From: Dichomitus squalens LYAD-421 SS1
Lineage: Eukaryota; Basidiomycota; Agaricomycetes; Polyporales; Polyporaceae
Length of the DNA: 64,000 nucleotides
Assembly: GCF_000275845.1 (NCBI RefSeq)
Contig: NW_006766891.1
Coordinates: 747,903-811,902, forward strand
Reading direction: 5' to 3'
Positions 1-11,193 of the stretch are shown one piece after another. Numbering within the stretch: position 1 is the first letter of the stretch; each line of letters starts with the position of its first letter. The position numbers and the translations under genes were made by a program. Under the pieces are notes generated by a model. It did no database searches. It was given only the letters and a program-made list of their open reading frames with translations, and was not told the DNA's origin.

Positions 1-28
1 TGTGCGACTTACCGTGATGCCAGGTTAG

Positions 29-1020
29 CTACCATATTTTCCACAGAGCCCACAGCTGTTTTATAGAGAGACTCGTGTGCCGTGAAACATCGTCCGAGCT
101 GATGAGAGCCAACATGAGAGCCTCGAGATCCTCCGAACGTTTCCACTCCCAGGTCTTCTTCTGCCGCACCATGTATCCAGCATCGGGCACCACCGAGTCA
201 GAGCCCAAAGACGCACGCAAGACGAGTCCAGTACTGACACATCGTATGCACAGTGATAAGATGTCCTTGAACGCCGCCGCGGTGAGCTCGTCTACAGGGC
301 AGTCGCTGGCATGGAAGTTGGGACGATAGAGAGTCTCTTGTGAGTGCACCACGAGATCGGTGCCCTCTACGACGTATGTTACGGGAATCATCCCGGCCAG
401 TCTGGAATTGGTATTCCGTCGCGCCTGAGAGGCGGCAAGAGATTCCCGGTAAGATTTCTGGGGCTCCTCCCACTGGACGAAGATAGGTTCGCTTCTGACG
501 TGCTTATTCAGGAGGGATAGGGAGGTGATCTCGAAAGCCGTGGCCGGATTGTCGAACACGCGTTGTAGAGGCCTTAGGTGAACGAAGACGCCTTCCTCGT
601 CTTTGAGAACGCGTTCGACACCGCCGGCGGAGCGGACGAGGGCATGCACGATCGTGGAGAAAGTCTCTCTGTGAACGTTCGCCCAGTCCCTGACGGTGTT
701 GGCTAGGGACATCGATGCTCGATATCCCACAGCCTGTGCTCCGGTGTCCACGGATCCCGGACGGCACAATGGTCTGAGCAGGCAGAACGAGGCATCTAGT
801 CGCATCGAAGGTCGGCGAAGAGCGACCAATGGTGGCGAACTCACCTGTGCGAGGGCCAATCCCCCCTTTGGCAATCCCGACTACAATACATCGCTGCTCT
901 ACAACCACCACACCGCTTCAAGTCCTGTTTACTGAGGCCGTCCTTCTTGCACCGAGCGCAAGTTAAAGCGTTCGGAATGTCCACAAAGTCGATGATGTCC
1001 ACGCCCCAATTGATATTCAT
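29..1020 (-). CDS. MYND zinc-finger protein, family copy 1 (intact)
   Basis: Two exons, 1020..845 and 773..29, with a 71-bp GT-AG intron. They join to a 306-residue protein. Exon 1 encodes a complete MYND finger (CARC, then CGGC, YCSRDC and a final W-x3-H). The intron splits the codon right after the last finger histidine, as in every readable copy of this family in the window. Exon 2 encodes the family's C-terminal domain of unknown function, with a CVSTG block (the equivalent of C/S-x2-S-[IV]-N in the paralogues) and the late K-x-W-x-W motif. MYND fingers usually bind proline-rich partner peptides; the role of this family is unknown. The ATG at 1020 gives a leader of about 20 residues before the first cysteine, like the paralogues. 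No stop or frameshift is seen. Confidence 0.8.
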
Positions 1021-1592
1021 ACCAAGGAGAGTTGCTGGGGAGATGCTAGTAGTACAAGATCTTGACGGTCAGAATACAGACGGCCTGAAGCCGTGCAAGG
1101 CTCGGTGAGAACTTGGAAGGAGGGGAGAAGCTGCAAACGGCTTTGAACCAAGTGGGGTACAGACTCCGCCACTGCTACCTAGCCGCTCTTTGCCGTCGGG
1201 CAGCTGTCCGGCAGTGAAGAAGCACACCCATATACGGAGATCAACCACTGTCATCTCCCAACCATCATGCATTCATGGGTCCTACGTTATCGTGCCTCAT
1301 TAGTCACAAGCCATGTCGGAGGTGAGTAATTCGAGATTTGAGAAAAGCTTGCGCCCCAGACTTGGTCCACCATATGATTGACTACGGTCCGAGTATCTCA
1401 ACATGCAATGCAACACGCAGGATTACATAGCCACTGAGCCATTGGATTCGTAGCAAGGAATCTAACCAGATGAGGCAATCCTAGTGTTCTGTGCAGTGTT
1501 CGGTAGTGTACATGAGGACGATACAAAGGAGCACACGACTAAGAGAGGGCACAAGTGATCCGTCAGCAAAGTCGAGAACAAAGGGGTGATCT
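1021..1592. other. Intergenic, no gene seen
   Basis: This 572-bp stretch lies upstream of MYND copy 1 and downstream of formate dehydrogenase. Open frames are short and match nothing recognisable. Confidence 0.5.
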
Positions 1593-3060
1593 TCATCGCT
1601 GGCCGTATGACTTAGTCTCGTACTTGCCTAGAAAACAGGTCGTAGCATCAGCCTTGCGCTCTCTACATGAAGCAATTGCACTCACCAACGCCAACAATGA
1701 TGTTAGCCGGCTCCTGGGGCTTGCCCTTGAAGTAGTTCTCCAAGATCTGCTTCGTGCCCGCAGCGTAGCGCGCCTGGGCATCCAGAGTCGTGCCCGAGTA
1801 ATGCGGGGTCATGCCATTTCCGCCACCTAGGGGGTTCTTCATGTAGCGCCAAGGGTGGTCCTTGGGCGCGGGCTGGATGTTCCAGACGTCGCCCGCGTAG
1901 CCGTTGAGCTGGCCGGACTTAACCGCAGCGGCGACGTCTTCGGTGTTGCAGATCGCGCCGCGGGCGGTGTTCACGAGCCAGGCTCCCCTCTTAAAGTGTT
2001 TGAGGAGGTCGGCGTTGATGAGTCCCTTGGTCCCTTCGTGAAGTGGTGCGTTGATCGTGATGATGTCACACTGTAAGGAAAATATGATCGGCGCAAAGTA
2101 GTAGTAGCGTAAGGCGACCGAGAAGTTACCTGAGAAACAAATTCCTTCAGGTCCTCGACGCGGCGCGCGCGGACCTTGGCGGCAACATCTTTGGCATGCT
2201 TTGAGTGAGGCACGTTGGACGAGATCAACTAATTTGAGCTTACCCGAACGGAGGGGGGAGTAGTCGTAGTACAAGAGCTCTTTAGGGTTGAAAGGCTGGA
2301 GCCGCTCCAACACGAGGGACCCAATGCGGCCCGCACCGAGGGTGCCGATGACCTTGCCCTCTAGATCGTATGCGTTACGCGCAATGTCTGATACCTGCCA
2401 CTCGCCCCGCTGTATCATCTCGTGCGCAGGGACGAAGTTGCGGACGAGCAGGAGGATGTTCATCATGACCTGCTCAGCGACCGAGACGACATTCGAACCA
2501 GTGACTTCGAGGACTTGGATATCCTTTTCGACCGCGGCGTCGAGGTCGATGTGATCGGAGCCGACGCCTGCGGTGACGCAGACCTTGAGGTTCTTCGCCT
2601 TGTCAACGAGCTCTCGGGTGAGGTAGCCGGGGTGGAAGGGCGTCGTGATGAGGATCTCGGCGTCCTTGAGGTGCTGTTGGAAGACGCTGTTGGGGCCTTC
2701 TTTGTCGTCGGTGACCTAAAAGGGGGGACTGGGTCAGCAAAGCATACAAAGCCCAGGTGATACTCAAGAGGACTCACAATGTACTCATGGCCTTGGGACT
2801 CAAGCCATTCACGTATGCCGAGTTGGTTCTCGACGGTACCCAAAAGGCGAGGCTCTTGTTTGGCTGCTTCGCCGCCTTTGTAGAGGACAGCGAGCACCTA
2901 ACACGGAACACATGAGACGACCCCTTGCCCAACTAATCAGACCGCTACCTGCCTTCATCCCCCGGTTGGGTGCTTGAGTCCTGAGGGCCGAGGAAGCGAT
3001 ACCACGCTTGAAGGCAGCAGTAGAGGCGTTTAGGAGAGACATGCGAGTGAATGGATACAA
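1593..3060 (-). CDS. FDH1: NAD-dependent formate dehydrogenase, mitochondrial type
   Basis: Oxidises formate to CO2 with reduction of NAD; in wood-rotting fungi it is tied to oxalate and formate turnover. Exons 3060..2953, 2897..2778, 2715..2244, 2188..2130, 2070..1686 and 1627..1593 join to 392 residues, the usual length. Family landmarks are [30 protein letters not shown], the nucleotide-binding segment [16 protein letters not shown], the catalytic-His region with [12 protein letters not shown], and a C-terminus ending KSYGQR. The first about 30 residues are rich in Arg, Ser and Ala and lack acids, fitting a mitochondrial presequence; MSLLNAS at 3042 is an alternative start. Intron 1 (2952..2898) begins with GC instead of GT; only this junction gives the conserved [10 protein letters not shown]. 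The last exon is only 35 nt. Confidence 0.93.
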
Positions 3061-3147
3061 ACGTAGGAGGAAGGTTGGGGGGCGGTGGTTGTGGTGGGAT
3101 TTCAGGGAGAGGCTGTTGGATGTCGACAGCCATCGTTCTGCGGCAGG

Positions 3148-3156
3148 TTTATATAC
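3148..3156 (-). promoter_or_regulatory. Probable TATA box of formate dehydrogenase
   Basis: The minus strand reads gtatataaac about 90 nt before the ATG at 3060, at a sensible distance for a fungal TATA box. Confidence 0.4.
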
Positions 3157-3331
3157 ATCCTACCCTCTGTCCCCGGTCTGGGAACGAAGCCAACCTGGGA
3201 TTACGGCTTGACGGCCTCTCTCCGATTACAAGCGAGCGCCAGGTGTCTTCCTCCAGCGTGCCCTATACACGATCATGTGAGCGTGTATGCCCGGCGTATC
3301 CGTACAAGTCCGGGTCGAGAAGCGCACGTAG

Positions 3332-4046
3332 TACTAGTGTGACCCCAGAAGCTACGGATTAAGCGCCTGACCCCAGAAGCTACTGACACGCCTCCATTTC
3401 TCGCATTTCCCTGTCAAAAAGTGTGCACGGGTTACGCACAAGACGATGTACTTCCAAAATATCATTGTAAAAAAGAACGAAGGAAATCGGAAGGGATTTG
3501 CTCCCGATACAAGTCAATCTCAGTAGGGTTTCAAGGGTTTACTGACCTTGGTGAGTTGCCACAAAAAGATCTGCACCGCCGATCTTTCTGTAACTCTGCA
3601 AAGTGTTCTAAACATCTTCAATGAACTTTCTTGTTCAGTCTCCGAAGGATTCCGGGTGGCGGTATTCGAAGGATGAGAAGAGGTCTCTCGAGCGTGACAT
3701 TCAGCCACTGACCGAGATAAAGCTGACTTTCAATCTGAGCGCTTCGACAGTGTTGCCTCGGCCAACTTCGCTATCAAACGACTGATAACAGCGGTGTTCG
3801 AATCGGCAGTCTTCGGCATTGTGACCATCCATGACAATCTCTGGGCGCTTTTCCGTAGCTTCTGGGGTCAGACGTGTAATTCCGCGATGCTCAATTCAAA
3901 CCTCCACCGATTTTCTTCATATTTCACACGTATGTACTATCCAGGATACGAATGAAGTATGCAAAGTCTGAAATGTATCGGAGAGGATGGGAGGGAGATA
4001 TTCATGAAATACGTTATGGGCCGTAGCTTCTGGGGTCATACTAGTA
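3332..4046. mobile_element. Nested inverted-repeat element (MITE-like)
   Basis: The outer arms at 3332-3357 and 4021-4046 are inverted copies matching at 25 of 26 bases (core tgaccccagaagctacgg, preceded by tactagt). A second inverted pair of the same core lies inside, at 3367-3383 and 3853-3871. No transposase frame is found between them. The flanking TACTAGT is nearly palindromic, so the end of the arm and the target duplication cannot be told apart. This fits a non-autonomous DNA transposon, or one copy inserted beside another. Confidence 0.6.
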
Positions 4047-4638
4047 GCACGAGTCGTCCATACTTCGGAGTCGGGAGAACCGGAAGAGGGTGAGATGGGC
4101 GCCTCTATCTCCTCCCGGGATGCTACGAGATTCCAATGCTTCCGTCAGATGCCGGTCAAAAGCCAGCCTCTTGGTGTTCTGAAAGATGAGTTTCACTCGG
4201 TCAGCAGATGCGAAGAAGCAGAAGCATGCTCGTGTCAACTTGACACACCCGATGAAGCTCAAGAGTTACATAAAGAACGAACATATTGGTAATTCATGCA
4301 GAGCCGGAAGAGACCGTGCTTCCACACGCACCTATGCAGAAGTAGACCAAGCATGCAAGAATCACCGCGTGAAGCGCCAGATTACAGAGGTTGGGGAACA
4401 CGGAGAGGATGAGCACATTACCGCCACATTCAACAGCGTGTTCCCACCACATTCCGCAGGTTTAGAGGATGTCATGGTATTAACTGCCTTCCCCTCACAT
4501 TCCGACCATGTTCCCCACATATTACTTAGACATTCCGCACCCTGCGTAACATGGGATCAAATGGGATATACAATTTTGTATCTTATTATTCATATCCATT
4601 TTTGGTGCCCAGCTTGGCGCCTAGTATTCGTCCCGATA
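4047..4638. other. Non-coding, possible old repeat
   Basis: No gene is seen. The stretch around 4390-4530 has recurrent cattcc and gttccc words that weakly resemble 5820-5960, suggesting remnants of one old repeat. Confidence 0.35.
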
Positions 4639-4886
4639 TTGGCAGCCAGATTGAATTAGATCGAAATGAATATATATTCAAATGGCGACTCTCCTACGCT
4701 ACATCCGGACTTCTCTATATATAATACAGACCGGCCCAATCAACCCTAACCCAATCACATCATACCCGTAGCCGCCAGCACAGCGATACTGGCTTACAAT
4801 TGGACATCAGACACAGCTGAGATGGCACGCGCAATACATGCATATATGCACTCACCATGTCGATATTTGAGTTCTGCTTAGAAAGG
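4639..4886 (+). repeat. Left copy of a 248-bp direct repeat abutting the gap
   Basis: The sequence is repeated at 5196-5442 with one base of difference (a ccc run against cc). It ends exactly where the N run begins, which points to an unmerged contig overlap. Confidence 0.9.
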
Positions 4887-5195
4887 NNNNNNNNNNNNNN
4901 NNNNNNNNNNNNNNNNNNNNNNNNNNNNNNNNNNNNNNNNNNNNNNNNNNNNNNNNNNNNNNNNNNNNNNNNNNNNNNNNNNNNNNNNNNNNNNNNNNNN
5001 NNNNNNNNNNNNNNNNNNNNNNNNNNNNNNNNNNNNNNNNNNNNNNNNNNNNNNNNNNNNNNNNNNNNNNNNNNNNNNNNNNNNNNNNNNNNNNNNNNNN
5101 NNNNNNNNNNNNNNNNNNNNNNNNNNNNNNNNNNNNNNNNNNNNNNNNNNNNNNNNNNNNNNNNNNNNNNNNNNNNNNNNNNNNNNNNNNNNNNN
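4887..5195. other. Assembly gap (309 N)
   Basis: An uninterrupted run of N. The flanks are the two copies of the same 247-248-bp sequence, so the gap may contain no real sequence. Confidence 0.95.
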
Positions 5196-5442
5196 TTGGC
5201 AGCCAGATTGAATTAGATCGAAATGAATATATATTCAAATGGCGACTCTCCTACGCTACATCCGGACTTCTCTATATATAATACAGACCGGCCCAATCAA
5301 CCTAACCCAATCACATCATACCCGTAGCCGCCAGCACAGCGATACTGGCTTACAATTGGACATCAGACACAGCTGAGATGGCACGCGCAATACATGCATA
5401 TATGCACTCACCATGTCGATATTTGAGTTCTGCTTAGAAAGG
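5196..5442 (+). repeat. Right copy of the 247-bp direct repeat abutting the gap
   Basis: It starts on the first base after the N run and repeats 4639-4886 almost perfectly. Confidence 0.9.
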
Positions 5443-6386
5443 ATTAGCAGTACACTGTAGCGTTGAAACTGGGTACTCACAGTCTTAATCAAGGACAATC
5501 GATAAACGCGGGACAACCTACTAGATGCGGCAGCCATCAGACTTTGGGACTTCACACGCAACACTAGAGACGTATTATTGCCCTGATCAGCAGATGTATT
5601 TATGAGAGAACACCTGCATGTTAACACATCAGCTGCCATCCGAGAGTCAATGGTCAGGACGTACCAAGGGGAAGATAGGCATACGGAGGGAATGCAAGAA
5701 GTACGAAGTCAAGATGTGGACGCGATGGCAGGTTGATATGGGACCATACGACGACGTCATCGCGGACGGATAAGTAAATTTGGGCAGGCAAGTCCCCCTT
5801 ATAATAGAAATCTGCACAAGCGGTTGGGGATGTTGAGGGAATCTGGAGAGAATGTGCATGTTCCCACCAGATTCCCATCAAAGGGGGATTTACTGGGGAA
5901 TCCGTGGGTGATATGCGCGGATTACGCAAATTCCCAGCATGTTCCCCGCCACCGTAATATGGCGCTTCACGCAGTGAATGTACTCCGCCGTGTCTGAGCC
6001 TGATGCCAGCTATCAGTATTAGTACAGCTCGTGAATTATCTGACCGTAGCCGTATTGCAAGCATGGCTTCCAGATCCGGCTTGAATAGATCCATAGAGCC
6101 TGATAGAGAGCATTTATGGAAGATATAGACGGATATTTGCGCTAAAAGACCAGGCTTCAACGGCTCAAGGGCCGCCAAAACTACTAAGTAATGAAGTCAC
6201 GAGTCGCCGCACCTGGCAGCAGTGCGAGTTGAACGTTGCGGCAACGGGACATCATAGGCGCTGGCCGCAGCATCCCAGATCCAGATCGCTACAGTGTCAA
6301 GTATATGCATCCGCCGAGATGCGCTTGAGTCTCTTCACCCCGAACCACCGTGTCTTGAGACGCGTCTATACATCTTTTCGCTCGTT
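5443..6386. other. Intergenic, no confident gene
   Basis: A minus-strand open frame at 5654-6178 (174 codons) has no recognisable features and contains the low-complexity words also found near 4400. It is more likely a repeat remnant than a gene. Confidence 0.4.
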
Positions 6387-7422
6387 ATGCCGTCGCGCAG
6401 AAAGCCATTGGATACACCCCCATCTCTTCAGTTGCGGACCTGCTTTCAATGTCGCCAGCCGCCCGGAACAGATGTCCAGCTGAAGAGATGTGCCGGGTGT
6501 GCCGACGTCGTGTACTGTAGCAAGGAGTGCCAGAAGGCAGCCTGGCCGAAGCATAAGTGGGTCTTCGATTAGATACTGCTTATTCCAAGTTGCTTTGCAT
6601 ACTCCCAGGGAGATTTGCAGACCCATCGTGAAGGACAGAAAGGGTTCCACCTCAGATCGAACTGAGCTTGTGGTGCGCCGCTACGGGTACAGGAACGCCA
6701 TCGAGTTCCATCAAGCGCTCAAAGACTTCATTGAGGCCAACCATTGGGCGTTCCAGACGTTCGCGAAGGCGCTGGCCCTCATGCAAGGGGACTCTGCCAG
6801 CGACAGCGACGAAGCTTTCTCGAAAATGCTCCAGGTCAATCTTCTGTGCTCCAAGAACTCTCGTCAGCTCAACCCGGCATGCAGCTTCGTCATGTCAAGC
6901 TATCGCTGGATTGCCCCCGACGATTTCAGGAGCGAGGCAAGGAATGCCGAGGAATGGGCGCGGGCAGGTTCATTGCGAGAGCTTGCGACCGAGCGATACA
7001 AGAAAAATCTCGAGTTCAAGGCGTTGCGTACAATCGTCTTCCGCGTTGCCGCCGTTGGCATGTGCGATCTCTACTTCTATGCGCAGTACCGCTGCACACT
7101 CCCCATACTTGATCTCGCCCCGCAAGACATAGCCAGTCTGCCTGCCATGGTCGAGGACGTCTTCGCCATCACAAAAGCGAGTATCAATGCTGACATGGCG
7201 TTCAAATGCGGTTGCGACGATACCTCGGATTACATGCCGCTACCGGGGCACTTCGTACAGAAGCATAAGAGCTGGGTTTGGGAAGCTTCCTTCTCAAGCT
7301 GGGACACGCTCATGGAGAATGGGCGCAGGTGTTGGGAACTTGACTTGGTCATTGACGTCCTCTCACGATTGAAGTCGGGATATGCGATTCCGGATATCCT
7401 TGGTATCGTACAGTTGCTATGA
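6387..7422 (+). CDS. MYND zinc-finger protein, family copy 2 (intact)
   Basis: Exons 6387..6556 and 6621..7422, separated by a 64-bp intron, give 323 residues. The finger is complete: CFQC, CAGC, YCSKEC and a final W-x3-H. The intron splits the lysine codon that follows the last finger histidine. The C-terminal domain shows the family words ALKDFIEANHW, ASINA and HKSWVW. An in-frame ATG at 6294 would add 31 residues; 6387 is preferred because it leaves 18 residues before the first cysteine, as in the paralogues. A dead copy follows directly downstream on the same strand, suggesting a tandem duplication. Confidence 0.78.
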
Positions 7423-7659
7423 CAGGCTCGCTTATCGTCGTTATGCGGCGTGAGGGAGTACAGCTACAGTCAAACAAAGATCTACTATACTGTGCTACAG
7501 CTAATGCTTGTGTGGGAACCGTCTGTAGGAATACATTGCGCACTAGAAAAGGTAAGTAACCAGCGACGCTCAGATCCTCAACACAGCCAATGGCGACGGT
7601 CAGCAATGAGAAAGTATCGTCTAAATCTCCCATGGAACAAAATACAGAACCATGCTCAT

Positions 7660-8655
7660 GGCCTCGGATACATGTCTGTGGAATACTCCCTCAGCTACGC
7701 TCCGTCTATGCTACTGGTCTCTCAAAGCCCCAGAGCGCTCACAGCTGAAGTTCTGTGCTGGTGCAATAGCGTGATGTATCGTAACAAAGAATGCCAGAGG
7801 GCAGCATGACCCAAACACAAGTACGTCATATGTAAGGCTCTACGCTATTCTAAGCATGCGTTCAGTAGTGTATATTTCTTCTTCTTGCGACTGACTGCAC
7901 GCCTACATCCTTCTAGGAGTGTTTGCAGCTACAACACATGGAACCACGCATTGCCCGGGTCGAAGGAACGAGTAGATGCAGCGCGCCGCTTCGGATCAAA
8001 AAACACCGTCAGCTCTAGTCAGGCACTCACAGACTTTGCTGAAGCCAATCGATGGGCGATTGAAACGTTCTCAAAGGTGCAAGCCCTAGTAGAGCTCCAA
8101 GGTTCTGGCACAAGCGCTCTGATGGTCCTGTTCACTAGGTACCCTTCGGGGTGTCTAAGATTATCCTCAGACTCTGCTTAGTCTATCATGCACCTTGCGT
8201 TGTCCCATCACCGCTGGATGGCCGTTGACGAGCTGAAGAACATTGACTTTGACTGCTACGAGCAATGGGAGGCCACCAGTCCGTTACGAGAGCAAGTCTT
8301 CGAGCTTGATGGCTCTCATCCTCTGTTCAAGGGGATGGGCGCGACGGTCGTCAGTGTACAGGATATCAACATTTTCGTGACCCATTTCTACCCCGCATTC
8401 CATGGCGAGATACGCTCACCATCGCTACTGCTGGGGCAGGGATCTGCTATGCGCGTTATCCTCAAAGACATCGCCACGTTCACGAAGGACAGACAATCCC
8501 GCTTCCCGGATGCATGGTCACGCCAGATGGAAATCAGGTATAGGAGGCTTCATCCACTTATTGGGCGGAATCCTTCCAAAGTGAGCGAGTATGGAAGGAG
8601 TTGGATGTGCTGGTGGACGTTGTATCGCACCTGCGATCCGGGTATCAGGTTCTAG
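7660..8655 (+). pseudogene. MYND-family pseudogene, copy 3
   Basis: This is a decayed tandem copy just downstream of copy 2. The finger has lost its first CxxC pair, and its end (YRNKECQRAA) runs into an in-frame TGA at 7807-7809, exactly where the conserved Trp should be, followed by the expected PKHK. The intron (donor near 7821, acceptor near 7917) is still recognisable. The C-terminal domain continues through a second in-frame stop, TAG at 8179-8181, and is still readable afterwards (HHRWMAVDELKN). The left limit is approximate. It is unlikely to make a functional protein. Confidence 0.75.
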
Positions 8656-9043
8656 ACTTGCTGGGCATCGCGCAGATGCTACGATCCCGCTGTAGACAGG
8701 TCTCCATCGCGATCAGTGTCCCCTCTGAGTATAGATTCTGAAGTCCCTATGCTGCACCTAGCCTCCCCACCATCGTAATTTGCCGCAAAGGGCGAAACTC
8801 GGTGATCTCTTGAGCATGAACAACTGCGCATCATAAGTTTGAACCGCTTTGTCCACGTCGATGGTGTTTTGCTCATACTGTTTGGGACGCATGATGCCAC
8901 ACACTGAACGGATGAACAGCCACAGAGCTGAGGGTTGACTTATGACTTGGGAGGCGGGCAAAGCAACGCATGCAAGCAGTTCAGGCAAGAACATTCCTGA
9001 ATATCAACAACATATCACCAAGCACGTATGGATGAAGACAGCC
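8656..9043. other. Intergenic, no gene seen
   Basis: It lies between the copy 3 pseudogene and the 3' end of the DUF3632-like gene. Only short open frames are present. Confidence 0.5.
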
Positions 9044-10130
9044 TTACGCAGAGACAGCTTCGCGTTCAAGTTGATTCATGGCGTCGACTGCAGCCTATAC
9101 GGGAGTGAATGTCAAGCGATAGCAGATGCGAGTAGAACGCTGCTCACCTGGGCAGCCTCGATTACATTCGTCCTCCATTCGCCCTTCGCCACCTCCTGCA
9201 GTATCCCCTTCCAGTACCGCCACCGATCCGGGTGGTATCCATCCACTCCATCCCACGTCCCACCGCTCCGGCCTGGACATCCTCGCCTCGCATCCCAGTC
9301 GGGATCCCCCTTTGGCCCCAAAATTTCTCTGCACGCATACATCCGCGCACCCGCGATCCTCAGCCACACCGATGCGACCTCGATCAGCAGCTCCTGGGGC
9401 CCGTCGAAGACACCCGCCTGCTCCCTCGTAGGCCTCCTCGTGGAGGCCAGCGTGAGCGGTTCGAGGCCTGCAATCATGGCGCTGATGCCGAAGAATGCCT
9501 CGTCCACGACGCCGAGCGCCCATAGCTGGGCGAGGAACGCATTCATGTTCAGCCATTTCTGGCGTGCTTTGACGACCTCGCGAGTCTCGGGGTCATCGTG
9601 CGTAGGGGCGTCCCCTGCCAGGAGTGCTTGTGCCTTTGGAGTAGATACATCAAGGGAGTCGGGGCCTCTGAGCTTGAACCACTGCTGGGGACCTGGAACG
9701 AAGTCAACTCGCCTGATCAGGATAAAGGCGACGAGCAAAGGAGCGCGAAAGCTAACATACCGTTCATCTCCTCACGCGACACGGGACCCAACAGAGGCAG
9801 CTCCGCCCAGCTCGTCTGCGACCACCACACCCTCCAGCCCTCACAGCCCTCCGAGCCCTTGGCCTTCAGCGCGGCGAGAACATGCGCGGTGCGGTCGTGG
9901 ACCGATGAGTCTTCTTGAGCCAGCTCGACCAGTTTACTCCAGAAAAACCAGAGGAAGTTCTCTAGCCATGGAGTGTCGCCTTGCTGCGTGACCCGGTCGT
10001 TGGTTGGCGCGGACTTGAGGGCTTGCCTGCATTGCTCGGCGATCACGTTGGCCGCCTGCTCCGGAGAGAGCGTTTGATCCCGGATGGCGGCGATGCTTGC
10101 GTCGATGTGCTTCTCTGAGTGCTCAGCCAT
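9044..10130 (-). CDS. Fungal DUF3632-like protein
   Basis: Exons 10130..9761, 9692..9148 and 9094..9044, with 68- and 53-bp introns, join to 321 residues. The protein is mostly helical by eye, with a Trp-rich N-terminal half and the stretch WLNMNAFLAQLWALG, a style I associate with the fungal DUF3632 family; that assignment comes from general resemblance only. Without the last intron the frame would stop after LLASAIA. With it, the C-terminus becomes an amphipathic helix ending EREAVSA, which I prefer. There is no signal peptide or membrane segment. The function is unknown. Confidence 0.6.
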
Positions 10131-11193
10131 TGTAATTGGGGATGGAATGGCGAGTTGGCCTGCAGATGAAACGACGAGAAGTGGAGAATTATAATCGTGC
10201 GGGGCGCTGCTTCACCGTGCATCGGGGGTTTAAGTTTAAGAGTCTAAATCGGCTCCAGACATGATTGTGAGCGCTGTAGACCAGGTAGAAATCCTCGAGT
10301 TCTGTAAAAATTAGCCATAACAAGTAGCACAGAGGATGGCATAGAGAGGGTCAGCCGGAAGTTTTAGCCAGTGTGCGTCGTTGTGAAGGACGAACACCTG
10401 AGTGTAGGACCGGGCGTTACACAGCGAAATTCTCACTTAGCCGACATGTTGCTCCTGGTCTTCAGCATTCTGTCCTGGCATACATGTGCCCTATCTCACC
10501 GAGTGTCGACAGGCAGGTCAAACTGTATGCAGCATGCGACGGCGAGCATCATTTGGATATGTGACGGGAGGCCTGTCTGGCGACGCGGTGGTGGTGCGTA
10601 AGTATCTCCCAGAGGGATGTGAATGCAAAAATGAGTGAGCCTGAAATGTAGTATCGTATTCGACGCGCGAGCACAACGTTGAACTGCTATCGCTTGCAAC
10701 TAGAGGGAAACATGCACTAAAACACACCTCAGCTTCAGTGCCTCGAATGCCACGCTCCAACCCCCGTGCCAACCCCTACTTAAAGTTCGATTCCCGACGC
10801 CCTTTCCGTGCAACGACGATTGGAGACGCCAACGGAAGTGCGCAGTGCCTCGCCCCAACCCCGTGTAATCCCGTCGTGACAACAGTCTCCAATTTAGGTC
10901 TCAGGGATCGTTAGTGAAATGAGTGCTATGAAGCACTTACCTGATGTTTTGACTCAAAGACAGCATCGCCCCGCAAGACATATATAAATCACTTGAGAGT
11001 AATGGGTGGTTGGTCTAAGACTACATACCGCAGCTGTCAATCTGTGACGGGTGTTATCGATACAACATATCCCTCCTAAGCGTACAACAAGCTCCCTCTC
11101 CGATGTGCCAAACCTGTTCGATCGCAACGGATCAGCGTCGCCTCCTTCCGATGGACGAGACGTCCTACCCTATAACCAATGCCTCCAAGGCGA
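10131..11193. other. Intergenic, no gene seen
   Basis: Short frames only. A tRNA-like T-loop word near 10787 has no matching cloverleaf. Confidence 0.5.

Noticed and set aside
4852..5238. Frames made of undefined residues
   Set aside because: They run through the N gap.
4639..5442. LTR retrotransposon pair
   Set aside because: The two copies meet the N run exactly at their ends and lack obvious TG...CA ends; an unmerged contig overlap explains it more simply.
10740..10810. Possible tRNA, from a T-loop-like gttcgattcc
   Set aside because: I could not find acceptor, D and anticodon stems at the right spacing.
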